From an uncultured Candidatus Saccharibacteria bacterium (GTDB lineage Bacteria > Patescibacteria > Saccharimonadia > Saccharimonadales > UBA4665), in contig CAIYEO010000004.1 of assembly GCA_903925195.1 (NCBI GenBank), positions 1-9,383 on the forward strand: a stretch of 9,383 nt of DNA, in the 5' to 3' direction. Numbering within the stretch: position 1 is the first letter of the stretch; every line of letters starts with the position of its first letter. The translations under genes and the position numbers were made by a program. Positions 1 through 6,086 of the stretch are shown in pieces. The notes under the pieces were generated by a model, which had not been told where the DNA came from, made no database searches, and saw nothing but the letters and a program-made list of their open reading frames with translations.

Positions 1-339
1 GATCTGATCAGTGCATCTAGAACTATTAGAATTACAGGAAGTGATAATATTATCGCTTATATAAGCAGCCCAAATCTTCGGGCTTCACTTACTTATTGTG
101 AGTATGCAGTCATAGTAAGGTCAATCGCTGATCGAAAAGCACTTGATAAAGCCATAATGAGTTTACCTATAGAAATAAGCAGTGGCTTTCATTATAGAAT
201 AATCTCACAACAAGAGGATCATCTTCAGGCTCGAAAGGTTAGACAAGATATAACCATTAAAAAATCTAGTAGATTATTATCTAAAGAGCAGATCCTATAT
301 ATTCAGCATAACCGTCTATATCAAGACGAGATAGACTAA
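1..339 (+). CDS. 3' end of an unrecognised protein (partial, cut by left edge)
   Basis: The frame is open from base 1 to the TAA at 337-339, giving 112 C-terminal residues. The ATG at 157 is simply an internal Met, because the frame runs on without a stop to the window edge, so the real start lies outside. The visible part begins DLISASRTIRITGSDN and contains ISSPNLRASLTYCEY. Its last third is rich in Lys, Arg, Gln and Ile and looks helical. There is no membrane segment, signal peptide or catalytic motif I can name, and I do not recognise the family. Its stop codon overlaps the stop codon of the convergent trhO gene (336-339), so the two transcripts must run into each other and there is no room for a terminator between them. 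Confidence 0.7.
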   Translation, partial: DLISASRTIRITGSDNIIAYISSPNLRASLTYCEYAVIVRSIADRKALDKAIMSLPIEISSGFHYRIISQQEDHLQARKVRQDITIKKSSRLLSKEQILYIQHNRLYQDEID

Positions 340-1232
340 ACCAGTGCCGATTGCGCAACAAGCTTCTTGCAGCTAGTACTGCATGTATTATTAGAAAAAC
401 AATCTTTACAAATAAGAATCAGCTTATTACAAGACTTGTTGGCACAATTTTCGAAATTGCTAGTTTTAGACTTGCAGTGGACGCATGATCCTATATCTTT
501 TGAATCCTCAGAAAATTTCTGAACCATTCTTTTGTCAAAGATATACAATGATCCATCCCAATATCCATTGTCTCCATATTTCTCACCATACTTAACGATT
601 CCTCCATCAATTTGATAGACGTCTTTAAAGCCATTCTTTTTCATTAGCATTGAAAGTACTTCACATCTTATTCCACCGGTACAATAAGTAATAACTTTTT
701 TGTTTTTTAACTTATCGTATTTAGGTTTTATAATCTCTTGTTTAAAATCTCTAGTAGTATCAACGGATGGCACAACAGCATTTTTGAATCTACCAACTTC
801 AGCTTCATATTGATTGCGGCCATCAAAAAAGACAACTTCATCCTCACCGTATTTCTCGATAAGTTTATGGACAGCCTCTGGGCTCAAATGCTTACCGCCA
901 CCAATAATTCCCGAACTATCAACTTTAATATCGTCAGCTGCACCAAATGTGACTATTTCATCTCTAATTTTAACCGATAATTTCGGAAAATCAGCAAGAC
1001 TTCCATCAGACCATTTAAATTCAATTCCTTTAAATGGTAGATAGGCTTTAGCTTCTTTTACATACTCTTTGACGTCTTTTATATCTCCACCGAGGGTTCC
1101 ATTGATACCATGAACAGAAATAATAATCCGCCCCTTTAAAGATAGTCTTTCGCAGAGATTTTTTTGCCACAACCTAACAGCTTCAACATCGCCGATTGGT
1201 GCAAACTTATAAAATAATATTATTTTTTCCAT
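336..1232 (-). CDS. trhO: tRNA uridine(34) hydroxylase TrhO (rhodanese-fold, YceA/UPF0176)
   Basis: TrhO enzymes hydroxylate U34 of tRNA anticodons to 5-hydroxyuridine with molecular oxygen, the first step towards cmo5U or mo5U wobble modification. The 298-residue protein shows the family layout. An N-terminal acylphosphatase-like domain (about 1-95) carries VHGINGTLGGD at 40-50. A rhodanese domain (about 120-225) has the active loop YCTGGIRCE at 183-191, with the presumed catalytic Cys184 and a second conserved Cys190, then VYQIDGGIVKYGEKYG. The Cys-rich tail has eight cysteines (250, 253, 263, 268, 275, 278, 284, 288), probably a metal site. The motif after the rhodanese domain (YWDGSLYIFDKR) is also typical. 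The ATG at 1232-1230 is chosen because MEKIILFYKFAPI matches the usual N terminus and a -10 box lies 8 bases upstream. It appears to be monocistronic and is divergent from the transporter. Length and motifs look intact. Confidence 0.93.
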   Translation of the reverse strand: MEKIILFYKFAPIGDVEAVRLWQKNLCERLSLKGRIIISVHGINGTLGGDIKDVKEYVKEAKAYLPFKGIEFKWSDGSLADFPKLSVKIRDEIVTFGAADDIKVDSSGIIGGGKHLSPEAVHKLIEKYGEDEVVFFDGRNQYEAEVGRFKNAVVPSVDTTRDFKQEIIKPKYDKLKNKKVITYCTGGIRCEVLSMLMKKNGFKDVYQIDGGIVKYGEKYGDNGYWDGSLYIFDKRMVQKFSEDSKDIGSCVHCKSKTSNFENCANKSCNKLILICKDCFSNNTCSTSCKKLVAQSALV

Positions 1233-1240
1233 AATTATTA

Positions 1241-1249
1241 ATTTTAACA
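1241..1249 (-). promoter_or_regulatory. Extended -10 promoter of trhO
   Basis: On the minus strand the sequence reads TGTTAAAAT: a TGn extension followed by the hexamer TAAAAT (1246-1241). Eight bases separate the hexamer from the trhO ATG and there is no Shine-Dalgarno sequence, so the transcript is predicted to start at or within a base or two of the ATG. I see no convincing -35 box, as expected for an extended -10 promoter. This is pattern recognition only. Confidence 0.5.
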
Positions 1250-1282
1250 GATTAAGCCTAGTTTTCTAATAATTTCAAAAGA

Positions 1283-1291
1283 TGTTATAAA
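1283..1291 (+). promoter_or_regulatory. Extended -10 promoter of the MFS transporter-K+ channel operon
   Basis: TGTTATAAA is a TGn extension plus hexamer TATAAA (1286-1291), six bases before the ATG at 1298. No Shine-Dalgarno motif lies upstream of that ATG. The spacing predicts a leaderless mRNA that starts with the initiation codon. It sits back-to-back with the trhO promoter in a 65-base divergent region. Confidence 0.55.
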
Positions 1292-1297
1292 TATATT

Positions 1298-2884
1298 ATG
1301 AACAAATGGAAAATTGTCATATTACTAGGTTGCGCTCAATTTGTCATGGTACTAGATAGCACAGTAATGAACGTTTCTATATCAAAAGTTGTCGAAGACC
1401 TTCATAGTAGTGTTACTGCAATGCAGACTGCTATTACATTTTATACTCTAACTATGGCAGCCCTAATGTTAATTGGCGCAAAACTAGGAGATATATGGGG
1501 GCGAAGGAAGGCATTCATTATTGGTTCAATCGTCTACGCCTGTGGATCACTAATTACTGCCCTTAGTCCCAATATGGCTACTCTATTTATCGGTTGGTCA
1601 GTTATTGAAGGACTTGGAGCAGTTTTAGTAATACCTGCTATCGCTGCCTTAGTTGCGAATAATTATAGCGGCAAAGATAGAGTTACTGCCTTTGCAATTA
1701 TTGGCGCTATCTCTGGTGCAGCAGTCGCAGCTGGACCACTAATAGGGGGCTTCATGACAACCTATTTATCTTGGAGGTATGTTTTTTTTGGAGAAGTCCT
1801 AATAATGGCAATAATCTTGGTTCTCAACAGAATCATTAAAGATAGTGTTAAAAAATCAATTAGTAAGATTGATATCTTAAGTGCTGTATTATCGGCTACC
1901 GGTTTGATACTTATTGTTTATGGAATGTTACAGAGTAAAACATGGGGTTGGATTATCCCGCATGGTGTTCCTTCGGTTAATGGGCATGCAATTACACCAT
2001 TTGGTCTGTCTATAGTTATTTATCTAATCACTCTTGGTGCTATCTTGATAAAACTATTCTATAACAGGCAGAAAAAGCTTGAAGAGACTAACAAGAACCC
2101 ACTCGTCAAAGTGTCACTTCTAAAGATTTCACAATTAAGAGGTGGCTTAGGTGTGCTAATAGGCCAGTTCATAATTACGGCCGGCTTATTCTTTTCGATA
2201 CCTGTCTATTTACAAATGACTCTAGGATACAATGCCCTAGACACTGGCATCCACATCTTTCCCTTGTCGATTGGATTAATTCTATTTTCTATCATCGGAA
2301 CAAAACTAACTAAAAAATATTCACCTAGAAAAATTATTCGCATTGGACAGATTATATTAATACTAAGTGTTTTCATACTTCTGGCATCAGTTTCACTGAC
2401 TCTTAAGAATACTATCTTCTTAGTATCAATGTTTTTTGCTGGCGCAGCCTTAGGTCTACTATCTTCACAAATTGGAAACGTCAATATGTCTTCAGTTAAT
2501 AAAAAAGAAACAAGTGAAGTCGGCGGACTCCAGGGATTATTTCAAAACTTAGGTTCATCACTGGGAACGGCCCTGATTGGATCCATATTTATTGCAGCCT
2601 TGTCTGCAAACTTTGCTGGGAACATTCAGTCTAGTAATCTGCCTCAAACTATCAAAACAACTGTTAATACGGCGTCACAATCAGGAATATCAATCGTTCC
2701 AGTTAGTGAAGTAAATAGCATTGCCAATAAAAATGGGGTATCTCAAGCAGACGGAAATGAGATAACCAGTATATATGCTAGCTCTCAAATTGATGCTATG
2801 AGGATTGCCCTATCCGGTCTTATACTAATTTCACTAATTTCACTTTTATTTTCAAAGAATATTCCTGATACAATAATAAAATGA
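1298..2884 (+). CDS. MFS drug/H+ antiporter, DHA2 (EmrB/QacA) family, 14 transmembrane helices
   Basis: This is an inner-membrane proton antiporter of the DHA2 branch, whose members export toxic organic compounds. The substrate cannot be read from the sequence. The 528 residues fit a 14-helix carrier. Motif D1 (LDSTVMNVSIS, 19-29) with Asp20 lies in helix 1. Motif A (GAKLGDIWGRRK, 60-71) is in the loop after helix 2. The antiporter motif C (GAISGAAVAAGPLIGG, 136-151) is in helix 5. A long hydrophilic loop of about 55 residues (441-497) precedes the last helix, which is usual in this group. A short hydrophilic segment near 180-192 and the stretch around 253-270 are the expected cytoplasmic loops. 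The start is fixed by the -10 box six bases upstream. The TGA stop overlaps the ATG of the K+ channel gene, so the two are co-transcribed and probably translationally coupled. No damage is visible. Confidence 0.92.
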   Translation: MNKWKIVILLGCAQFVMVLDSTVMNVSISKVVEDLHSSVTAMQTAITFYTLTMAALMLIGAKLGDIWGRRKAFIIGSIVYACGSLITALSPNMATLFIGWSVIEGLGAVLVIPAIAALVANNYSGKDRVTAFAIIGAISGAAVAAGPLIGGFMTTYLSWRYVFFGEVLIMAIILVLNRIIKDSVKKSISKIDILSAVLSATGLILIVYGMLQSKTWGWIIPHGVPSVNGHAITPFGLSIVIYLITLGAILIKLFYNRQKKLEETNKNPLVKVSLLKISQLRGGLGVLIGQFIITAGLFFSIPVYLQMTLGYNALDTGIHIFPLSIGLILFSIIGTKLTKKYSPRKIIRIGQIILILSVFILLASVSLTLKNTIFLVSMFFAGAALGLLSSQIGNVNMSSVNKKETSEVGGLQGLFQNLGSSLGTALIGSIFIAALSANFAGNIQSSNLPQTIKTTVNTASQSGISIVPVSEVNSIANKNGVSQADGNEITSIYASSQIDAMRIALSGLILISLISLLFSKNIPDTIIK

Positions 2885-3219
2885 ATAAAGAGACAAAAGC
2901 AAAACTAGACAAAAATGCTTATAGACTCATACTGCTTGCTGCTTTCAGTACTTTAGCGGGTGGTACTATTTTTTATCATTTTATTGAAAAGCTATCTTGG
3001 TTAAATTCTTATTATTTTAGTGTGATTACATTAACTACCGTAGGTTATGGTGATATAACTCCAAAAACAAATATTGGAAAAATATTTACAACCTTCTACA
3101 TATTTATTGGAGTCGGCATAATTACTGTCTTCATAACATCAACAGTCAAAAGACGTGGAGCAAAGATGGTTCATAAACGTCAAGCTAAATATTTGGCTTC
3201 TAAAAAAGAAAAAAAATAA
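2881..3219 (+). CDS. Two-helix potassium channel (Ion_trans_2 type)
   Basis: A minimal tetrameric K+ channel subunit in the cell membrane. The 112-residue protein has a first helix at about 15-34, a pore helix at about 43-52, the selectivity filter TVGYGD at 53-58 and a second helix at about 66-88. The tail is short and strongly basic (KKEKK at the end). The filter is canonical for K+ over Na+. There is no RCK/TrkA-N regulatory domain and no voltage sensor, so gating cannot be inferred; the channel resembles the bare KcsA-like core. The ATG lies inside the ATGA overlap with the transporter stop and has no Shine-Dalgarno sequence, so translation likely depends on ribosomes finishing the upstream gene. 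It ends six bases before the converging PafA-like gene, with no terminator hairpin visible. Confidence 0.9.
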   Translation: MNKETKAKLDKNAYRLILLAAFSTLAGGTIFYHFIEKLSWLNSYYFSVITLTTVGYGDITPKTNIGKIFTTFYIFIGVGIITVFITSTVKRRGAKMVHKRQAKYLASKKEKK

Positions 3220-3225
3220 GAATAA

Positions 3226-4701
3226 TTACTTGTTATAATCCGAAAGTAATTTAATCTCATCTAATTCGTCGAATTCAGTAGCTCTGCTCTCAAGTGTAAT
3301 ATAGTGAGGACTCCTCTGATTATGTCTATTTACAAAAGATATCGAAGACCAATCACATCTTTTTACTTGTTGATCTTTTAGGATCTGACTTCTTAACAAT
3401 GCTCTAGTATTAGAAGGAGGAATTAATGTAGATTTCTTCACTTCTTGTGCCGGGATAGTTAATCTAAATTTTTGCTTATCTCTAAGTTTGTAACCATAAC
3501 CGGTTTTTCTATTAGTTATTTCCCCTTCAACTGATGTAATCTCACGGTAATCATATTTCATATCTATAGCTTGAGCTTCCAAATCTGTGTAATCTCTTAT
3601 TATTCCGAAATTTCTATCATTTTCTAGCTTATGACGAATAATGCACATTTTTGCAGCCCAGTCAGCTCTATCGGATAATAATGCAATATCTTCTTGCCCT
3701 GAAGTAACCTTTCTAAAATCGTCACAATAATCATAAATTTCTTGGGCTATTTTAAAATAATTACTTGGAATATCGGCATATAGGCCAAGTCTCTTCATCG
3801 CTAATTCAGCTATTTTTTGCTGATAATCGATAGCGTCATTCTGCATAGATGAGACCTCTAAAGTCCCATCTTCCATGAGATACATCTCATTTACAGTTTT
3901 CGTATTATTCAAATATTCTTCTTCTGTTGAATGGTTTTTAAAATATTTACTAAGGGGTGCGAGTTCGTCACTTTCGTATAAGGCTAAGAACATGCCCATG
4001 CCCCCTAGTCGCATTTGAACTGCCCAGTCAGATATATTTATATCATTACAGCGAATTTCAACTCTAGAAGAATCTCTATCAGGCACTACTCTCGCAACTG
4101 TACCCATATATCCATAGCCCGTGATAGCGCTCAAGCCATCAATCTTCTGTGAATAAAACATTCCACCAGTATTGCTAACATGGCCCGCACCAGTAATTAG
4201 AGATCGAGTGGCAACAAATTGAAGTAAATATGGGCTAATTCTATTTCTGTTAGCAATTTTAGTGTTTATATCAACTCCAAAATTATCGTGACAACCTTTA
4301 CGATTACCGTTGCTATCGACTACTCTTCTTTGTAATCTAATAGAAACTTTTTCATGCTCTTCAATAGATGTTTGGGTGGCATAATTTTCCGCTATTTGAT
4401 CCATTATAAATTCACCAACTCGAATATACTTAGTGAGATCTTCGGGAAGGACACATTCTGGTGTTGCTCTTTCTATATTGGTTGGAAGGGCATTGTCTTC
4501 ACTGCCACCTACATATATCCTGAAGCCATTAGTCATAAATTGATCATCACTGCCCATGATTGATTCTGGAATATATCGTGATAGATTATCGGCAAGATCA
4601 TAAGGCTCATCGATAGATCCACCAATATCAACAATCATCCCAGTTTCTTCCTCATTTCCCATGATTACTGGAAATGGTGCCTCAACTTTTTCAAATTCCA
4701 T
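3226..4701 (-). CDS. PafA/Dop (Pup ligase) family protein with an altered active-site segment
   Basis: In Actinobacteria, PafA ligates the small protein Pup to target lysines with ATP, and Dop deamidates or removes Pup. Both share a glutamine-synthetase-like fold. This 491-residue protein aligns by eye over its whole length. The nucleotide/Mg motif is MGNEEETGM (14-22). Further motifs are NGFRIY (58-63), ERATPEC (77-83), GCHDN (136-140), TRSLITGAG (165-173), EIRCNDINISDW (215-226), and the C-terminal-domain motifs PPSNTRALLR (428-437) and CDWSSISF (449-456). The spacing between the first two motifs matches PafA; the extra Dop loop is not seen. The oddity is that the PafA/Dop segment LYLDVG/LYVDH, which holds the essential Asp, reads IYVGGS here (62-67), followed by about six extra residues before ERATPEC. 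No Pup-like gene ending in Gly-Gly-Glu/Gln and no proteasome or Mpa gene is in the window. Family membership is solid; ligase activity and substrate are open. Confidence 0.85.
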   Translation of the reverse strand: MEFEKVEAPFPVIMGNEEETGMIVDIGGSIDEPYDLADNLSRYIPESIMGSDDQFMTNGFRIYVGGSEDNALPTNIERATPECVLPEDLTKYIRVGEFIMDQIAENYATQTSIEEHEKVSIRLQRRVVDSNGNRKGCHDNFGVDINTKIANRNRISPYLLQFVATRSLITGAGHVSNTGGMFYSQKIDGLSAITGYGYMGTVARVVPDRDSSRVEIRCNDINISDWAVQMRLGGMGMFLALYESDELAPLSKYFKNHSTEEEYLNNTKTVNEMYLMEDGTLEVSSMQNDAIDYQQKIAELAMKRLGLYADIPSNYFKIAQEIYDYCDDFRKVTSGQEDIALLSDRADWAAKMCIIRHKLENDRNFGIIRDYTDLEAQAIDMKYDYREITSVEGEITNRKTGYGYKLRDKQKFRLTIPAQEVKKSTLIPPSNTRALLRSQILKDQQVKRCDWSSISFVNRHNQRSPHYITLESRATEFDELDEIKLLSDYNK

Positions 4702-4708
4702 GATTTAA

Positions 4709-4734
4709 TCCTAAATACTATTTAATAGATAATA
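4709..4734 (-). promoter_or_regulatory. Likely promoter and Shine-Dalgarno site of the PafA-like gene
   Basis: On the minus strand the hexamer TATTAT (4734-4729) is followed 27 bases later by the ATG at 4701. AGGA (4712-4709) lies seven bases before that ATG, a normal Shine-Dalgarno distance. This is the only gene in the window with a well-placed ribosome binding site and a normal short leader. The AT-rich stretch offers other possible -10 boxes, so the hexamer is tentative; the AGGA is clearer. Confidence 0.4.
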
Positions 4735-4750
4735 AAACAATATTATTGCA

Positions 4751-4775
4751 TTAGCAACTTTATAAGTTTTGCTAA
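4751..4775. promoter_or_regulatory. Imperfect inverted repeat in the divergent PafA-like/Nudix promoter region
   Basis: The left arm TTAGCAACTT (4751-4760) pairs with AAGTT (4764-4768) and GCTAA (4771-4775). The loop is three bases and a TT bulge interrupts the right arm, giving ten matched pairs in total. No T-run follows on either strand, so it is not a terminator. It lies upstream of the start signals of both divergent genes, as an operator would. It could equally be a chance dyad in AT-rich DNA. Confidence 0.35.
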
Positions 4776-4803
4776 ATTAATTTCCACAATAAATGACATG
4801 TTT

Positions 4804-4812
4804 TGCTATCAT
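4804..4812 (+). promoter_or_regulatory. Extended -10 promoter of the Nudix-yaaA operon
   Basis: TGCTATCAT is a TGn extension plus hexamer TATCAT (4807-4812). The ATG at 4819 follows after exactly six bases, the same spacing seen before the transporter and the 94-residue gene. This is the reason to prefer 4819 over the in-frame ATG at 4798, which would lie upstream of the promoter's start point. No Shine-Dalgarno sequence is present. Confidence 0.5.
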
Positions 4813-4818
4813 AAAATA

Positions 4819-5229
4819 ATGAGAAGTATTATTAAAGTCCTAATCATCAATCCAGATAATCAGATATTGGTATTAAGGAGAAGTTTATCTCATCCATTCT
4901 ATCCTCATCATCTAGATTTCCCTGGCGGAGAAAAAGAAGCAAACGAAACTGAGTTAGAAGCATTAAAAAGAGAAATTATTGAAGAAACCGGCTTAGATTA
5001 TGATCTTACTAATACTAAGTTACTAATAAGTCAGTTGAGGTCAAAAGATACCAATGTTATTTTATATAGTCTCCTAATTAAAGAAGCAAACCCTAAGCTT
5101 ACGTTAAGCTGGGAACATGATGATTATCTATGGCTAAGCCAACAACAACTAATAGCAAAGACAGTACCTGAACCAATTGACGGATTCTATGAGATGACAA
5201 TTGAATATCTGGAAAATAATTCTATCTAA
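4819..5229 (+). CDS. Nudix hydrolase (MutT-like)
   Basis: Nudix enzymes hydrolyse nucleoside diphosphates linked to another moiety, such as oxidised nucleotides, dinucleoside polyphosphates or sugar nucleotides; the substrate here is not readable from the motif. With the start at 4819 the protein has 136 residues. A complete Nudix box runs from Gly37 to Leu59 (G-x5-E-x7-REIIEETGL) with the metal ligands Glu52, Glu55 and Glu56. It is preceded by the usual beta strand ending FPGG. The protein is essentially one Nudix domain, at the usual size for the family. An in-frame ATG at 4798 would add seven residues (MFCYHKI) but lies upstream of the predicted transcription start, so I reject it. The gene ends two bases before yaaA and the two form an operon. 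A role in cleaning oxidised nucleotides would suit that partner but is only an inference. Confidence 0.9.
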   Translation: MRSIIKVLIINPDNQILVLRRSLSHPFYPHHLDFPGGEKEANETELEALKREIIEETGLDYDLTNTKLLISQLRSKDTNVILYSLLIKEANPKLTLSWEHDDYLWLSQQQLIAKTVPEPIDGFYEMTIEYLENNSI

Positions 5230-5231
5230 AA

Positions 5232-6008
5232 ATGGTTATACTGATTCACTCATCAAAAACAATGCAATCCTTGGCAAATAATAAAGCTCACTATCAAAAG
5301 CCTAGATATATCAAAGAAGCCACACAGTTACAGAAGTACTTATCGGCACTACCAACTTCTGCCTATATTAAAGATATGAAATTATCAGCCAATCTTGCAG
5401 ACAAGACAAAGCAGCTAGTTAATAGTTGGTCTTATAGTCCCAATGATCAAACGCCAGCCGCAGAATGTTTCCTTGGTGATATTTATTCCGGACTACAATT
5501 TAATAAATTAACTGATGAAGAAAAACAGTGGGCTAATGAACACTTGTTTATTATTTCAGGTTTATACGGAATACTTAGACCACTAGATAGTATTTTTCCC
5601 TACAGACTAGAGCTAGGATATAGATTATCTCCATACGGGAATAACAATCTATATACCTTTTGGGGAGATAAATTAGCAAAATTAATTCCAAAGAATGAAA
5701 ATATAATTAATTTAACATCCGTTGAATATGGTAGAGCAATAATGCCTTATCTAAGCGACATAGTTGTCCAACCTACTTTTTTAACTAAAAATATCAAATT
5801 AAATAAATATGTCTCTGTCGCCGTCCACTCAAAAATCGCTAGAGGGGCAATGGCACACTGGCTAATTGTGAATAAGGAAGAAAATATTAAGAAATTTAAA
5901 GAGTTGGGCTATATATATAACAATGAATTAAGCGAGCCCAATAAACCAGTTTTCGTCACTGAAAGGTTCTTAGGTTTAGGACTAAGTGTAAGATTAAAGA
6001 ATAAGTAG
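5232..6008 (+). CDS. yaaA: YaaA family protein (DUF328/UPF0246), peroxide stress
   Basis: In E. coli YaaA is induced by OxyR under hydrogen peroxide and lowers free intracellular iron, which limits Fenton damage to DNA; the fold has DNA-binding character. The 258-residue protein carries the family signatures in order: FLGDIYSGLQ (80-89), SGLYGILRPLD (109-119), PYRLELG (123-129), YTFWGD (141-146), NLTSVEY (160-166), and a basic SKIARG segment in the last third. This matches E. coli YaaA in order and length. The ATG follows the Nudix stop by two bases and has no Shine-Dalgarno sequence, so translation is probably coupled to the upstream gene. No OxyR-type site is recognisable upstream of the operon. 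Whether the iron-control role holds in this lineage is unknown. Confidence 0.9.
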   Translation: MVILIHSSKTMQSLANNKAHYQKPRYIKEATQLQKYLSALPTSAYIKDMKLSANLADKTKQLVNSWSYSPNDQTPAAECFLGDIYSGLQFNKLTDEEKQWANEHLFIISGLYGILRPLDSIFPYRLELGYRLSPYGNNNLYTFWGDKLAKLIPKNENIINLTSVEYGRAIMPYLSDIVVQPTFLTKNIKLNKYVSVAVHSKIARGAMAHWLIVNKEENIKKFKELGYIYNNELSEPNKPVFVTERFLGLGLSVRLKNK

Positions 6009-6025
6009 CAAATAATTATTACTTA

Positions 6026-6034
6026 TGTTATAAT
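6026..6034 (+). promoter_or_regulatory. Extended consensus -10 promoter of typA
   Basis: TGTTATAAT is a TGn extension plus the perfect hexamer TATAAT (6029-6034), the strongest promoter-like sequence in the window. Transcription would begin near 6041, giving about 42 bases of leader before the typA ATG, unlike the leaderless arrangement of the neighbours. The leader contains the hairpin at 6053-6074 and a possible short ORF. Confidence 0.6.
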
Positions 6035-6047
6035 TTTAACTTAATTT

Positions 6048-6086
6048 ATGAGACGATGCATAAATAAGCATCGTATTTTTTTATGA
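6048..6086 (+). CDS. Possible 12-codon leader peptide upstream of typA
   Basis: An ATG at 6048 opens a frame encoding MRRCINKHRIFL and ends at a TGA (6084-6086) that overlaps the typA ATG (6083-6085) in an ATGA arrangement, the same coupling seen between the transporter and channel genes. It starts about seven bases after the predicted transcription start, so it would be the first start codon a ribosome meets. Its codons run through the whole hairpin and T-run. typA itself has no Shine-Dalgarno sequence; a T-run sits directly before its ATG, which makes re-initiation from this ORF a plausible way to translate typA. A 12-codon ORF can arise by chance, so the call is speculative. Confidence 0.35.
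   Translation: MRRCINKHRIFL
6053..6082 (+). terminator. Terminator-like hairpin in the typA leader (attenuator candidate)
   Basis: ACGATGC (6053-6059) pairs perfectly with GCATCGT (6068-6074) around an eight-base loop. After one A, seven Ts (6076-6082) run to the typA ATG. This has the form of a weak intrinsic terminator. It could end the Nudix-yaaA transcript, but because it lies downstream of the typA -10 box it would also act on typA transcripts, which suggests attenuation. Folding would be blocked by a ribosome reading the leader ORF. Confidence 0.45.

Noticed and set aside
157..339. A complete 60-residue gene starting at the ATG at 157
   Set aside because: The same frame is open upstream to base 1 with protein-like composition, so this is the tail of a longer gene cut by the window edge.
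738..1044. Plus-strand open frames opposite trhO
   Set aside because: They are antisense shadows of a clearly recognisable coding gene and have no start signals of their own.
2206..2484. Minus-strand open frame opposite the transporter
   Set aside because: Antisense shadow of a well-supported membrane protein; its composition reflects the complementary strand.
2882..2884. Possible recoding of TGA as Gly (code 25), as in some CPR bacteria
   Set aside because: Reading through this TGA gives only a few codons before TAG. The ATGA overlap with the channel gene makes sense as a stop, and no gene in the window has an internal TGA.
4354..4563. Plus-strand open frame opposite the PafA-like gene
   Set aside because: It covers conserved PafA/Dop motifs on the other strand and has no promoter or family signal.
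4718..4728. Short palindrome CTATTTAATAG upstream of the PafA-like gene
   Set aside because: Five-base AT-only-plus-one-pair arms are expected by chance in such AT-rich DNA. The larger dyad at 4751-4775 is the better operator candidate.
4798..4818. Upstream in-frame ATG for the Nudix gene (adds MFCYHKI)
   Set aside because: The extended -10 box TGCTATCAT lies between this ATG and the one at 4819, at the six-base spacing seen for other genes. The extra residues precede the first beta strand and are not Nudix-like.
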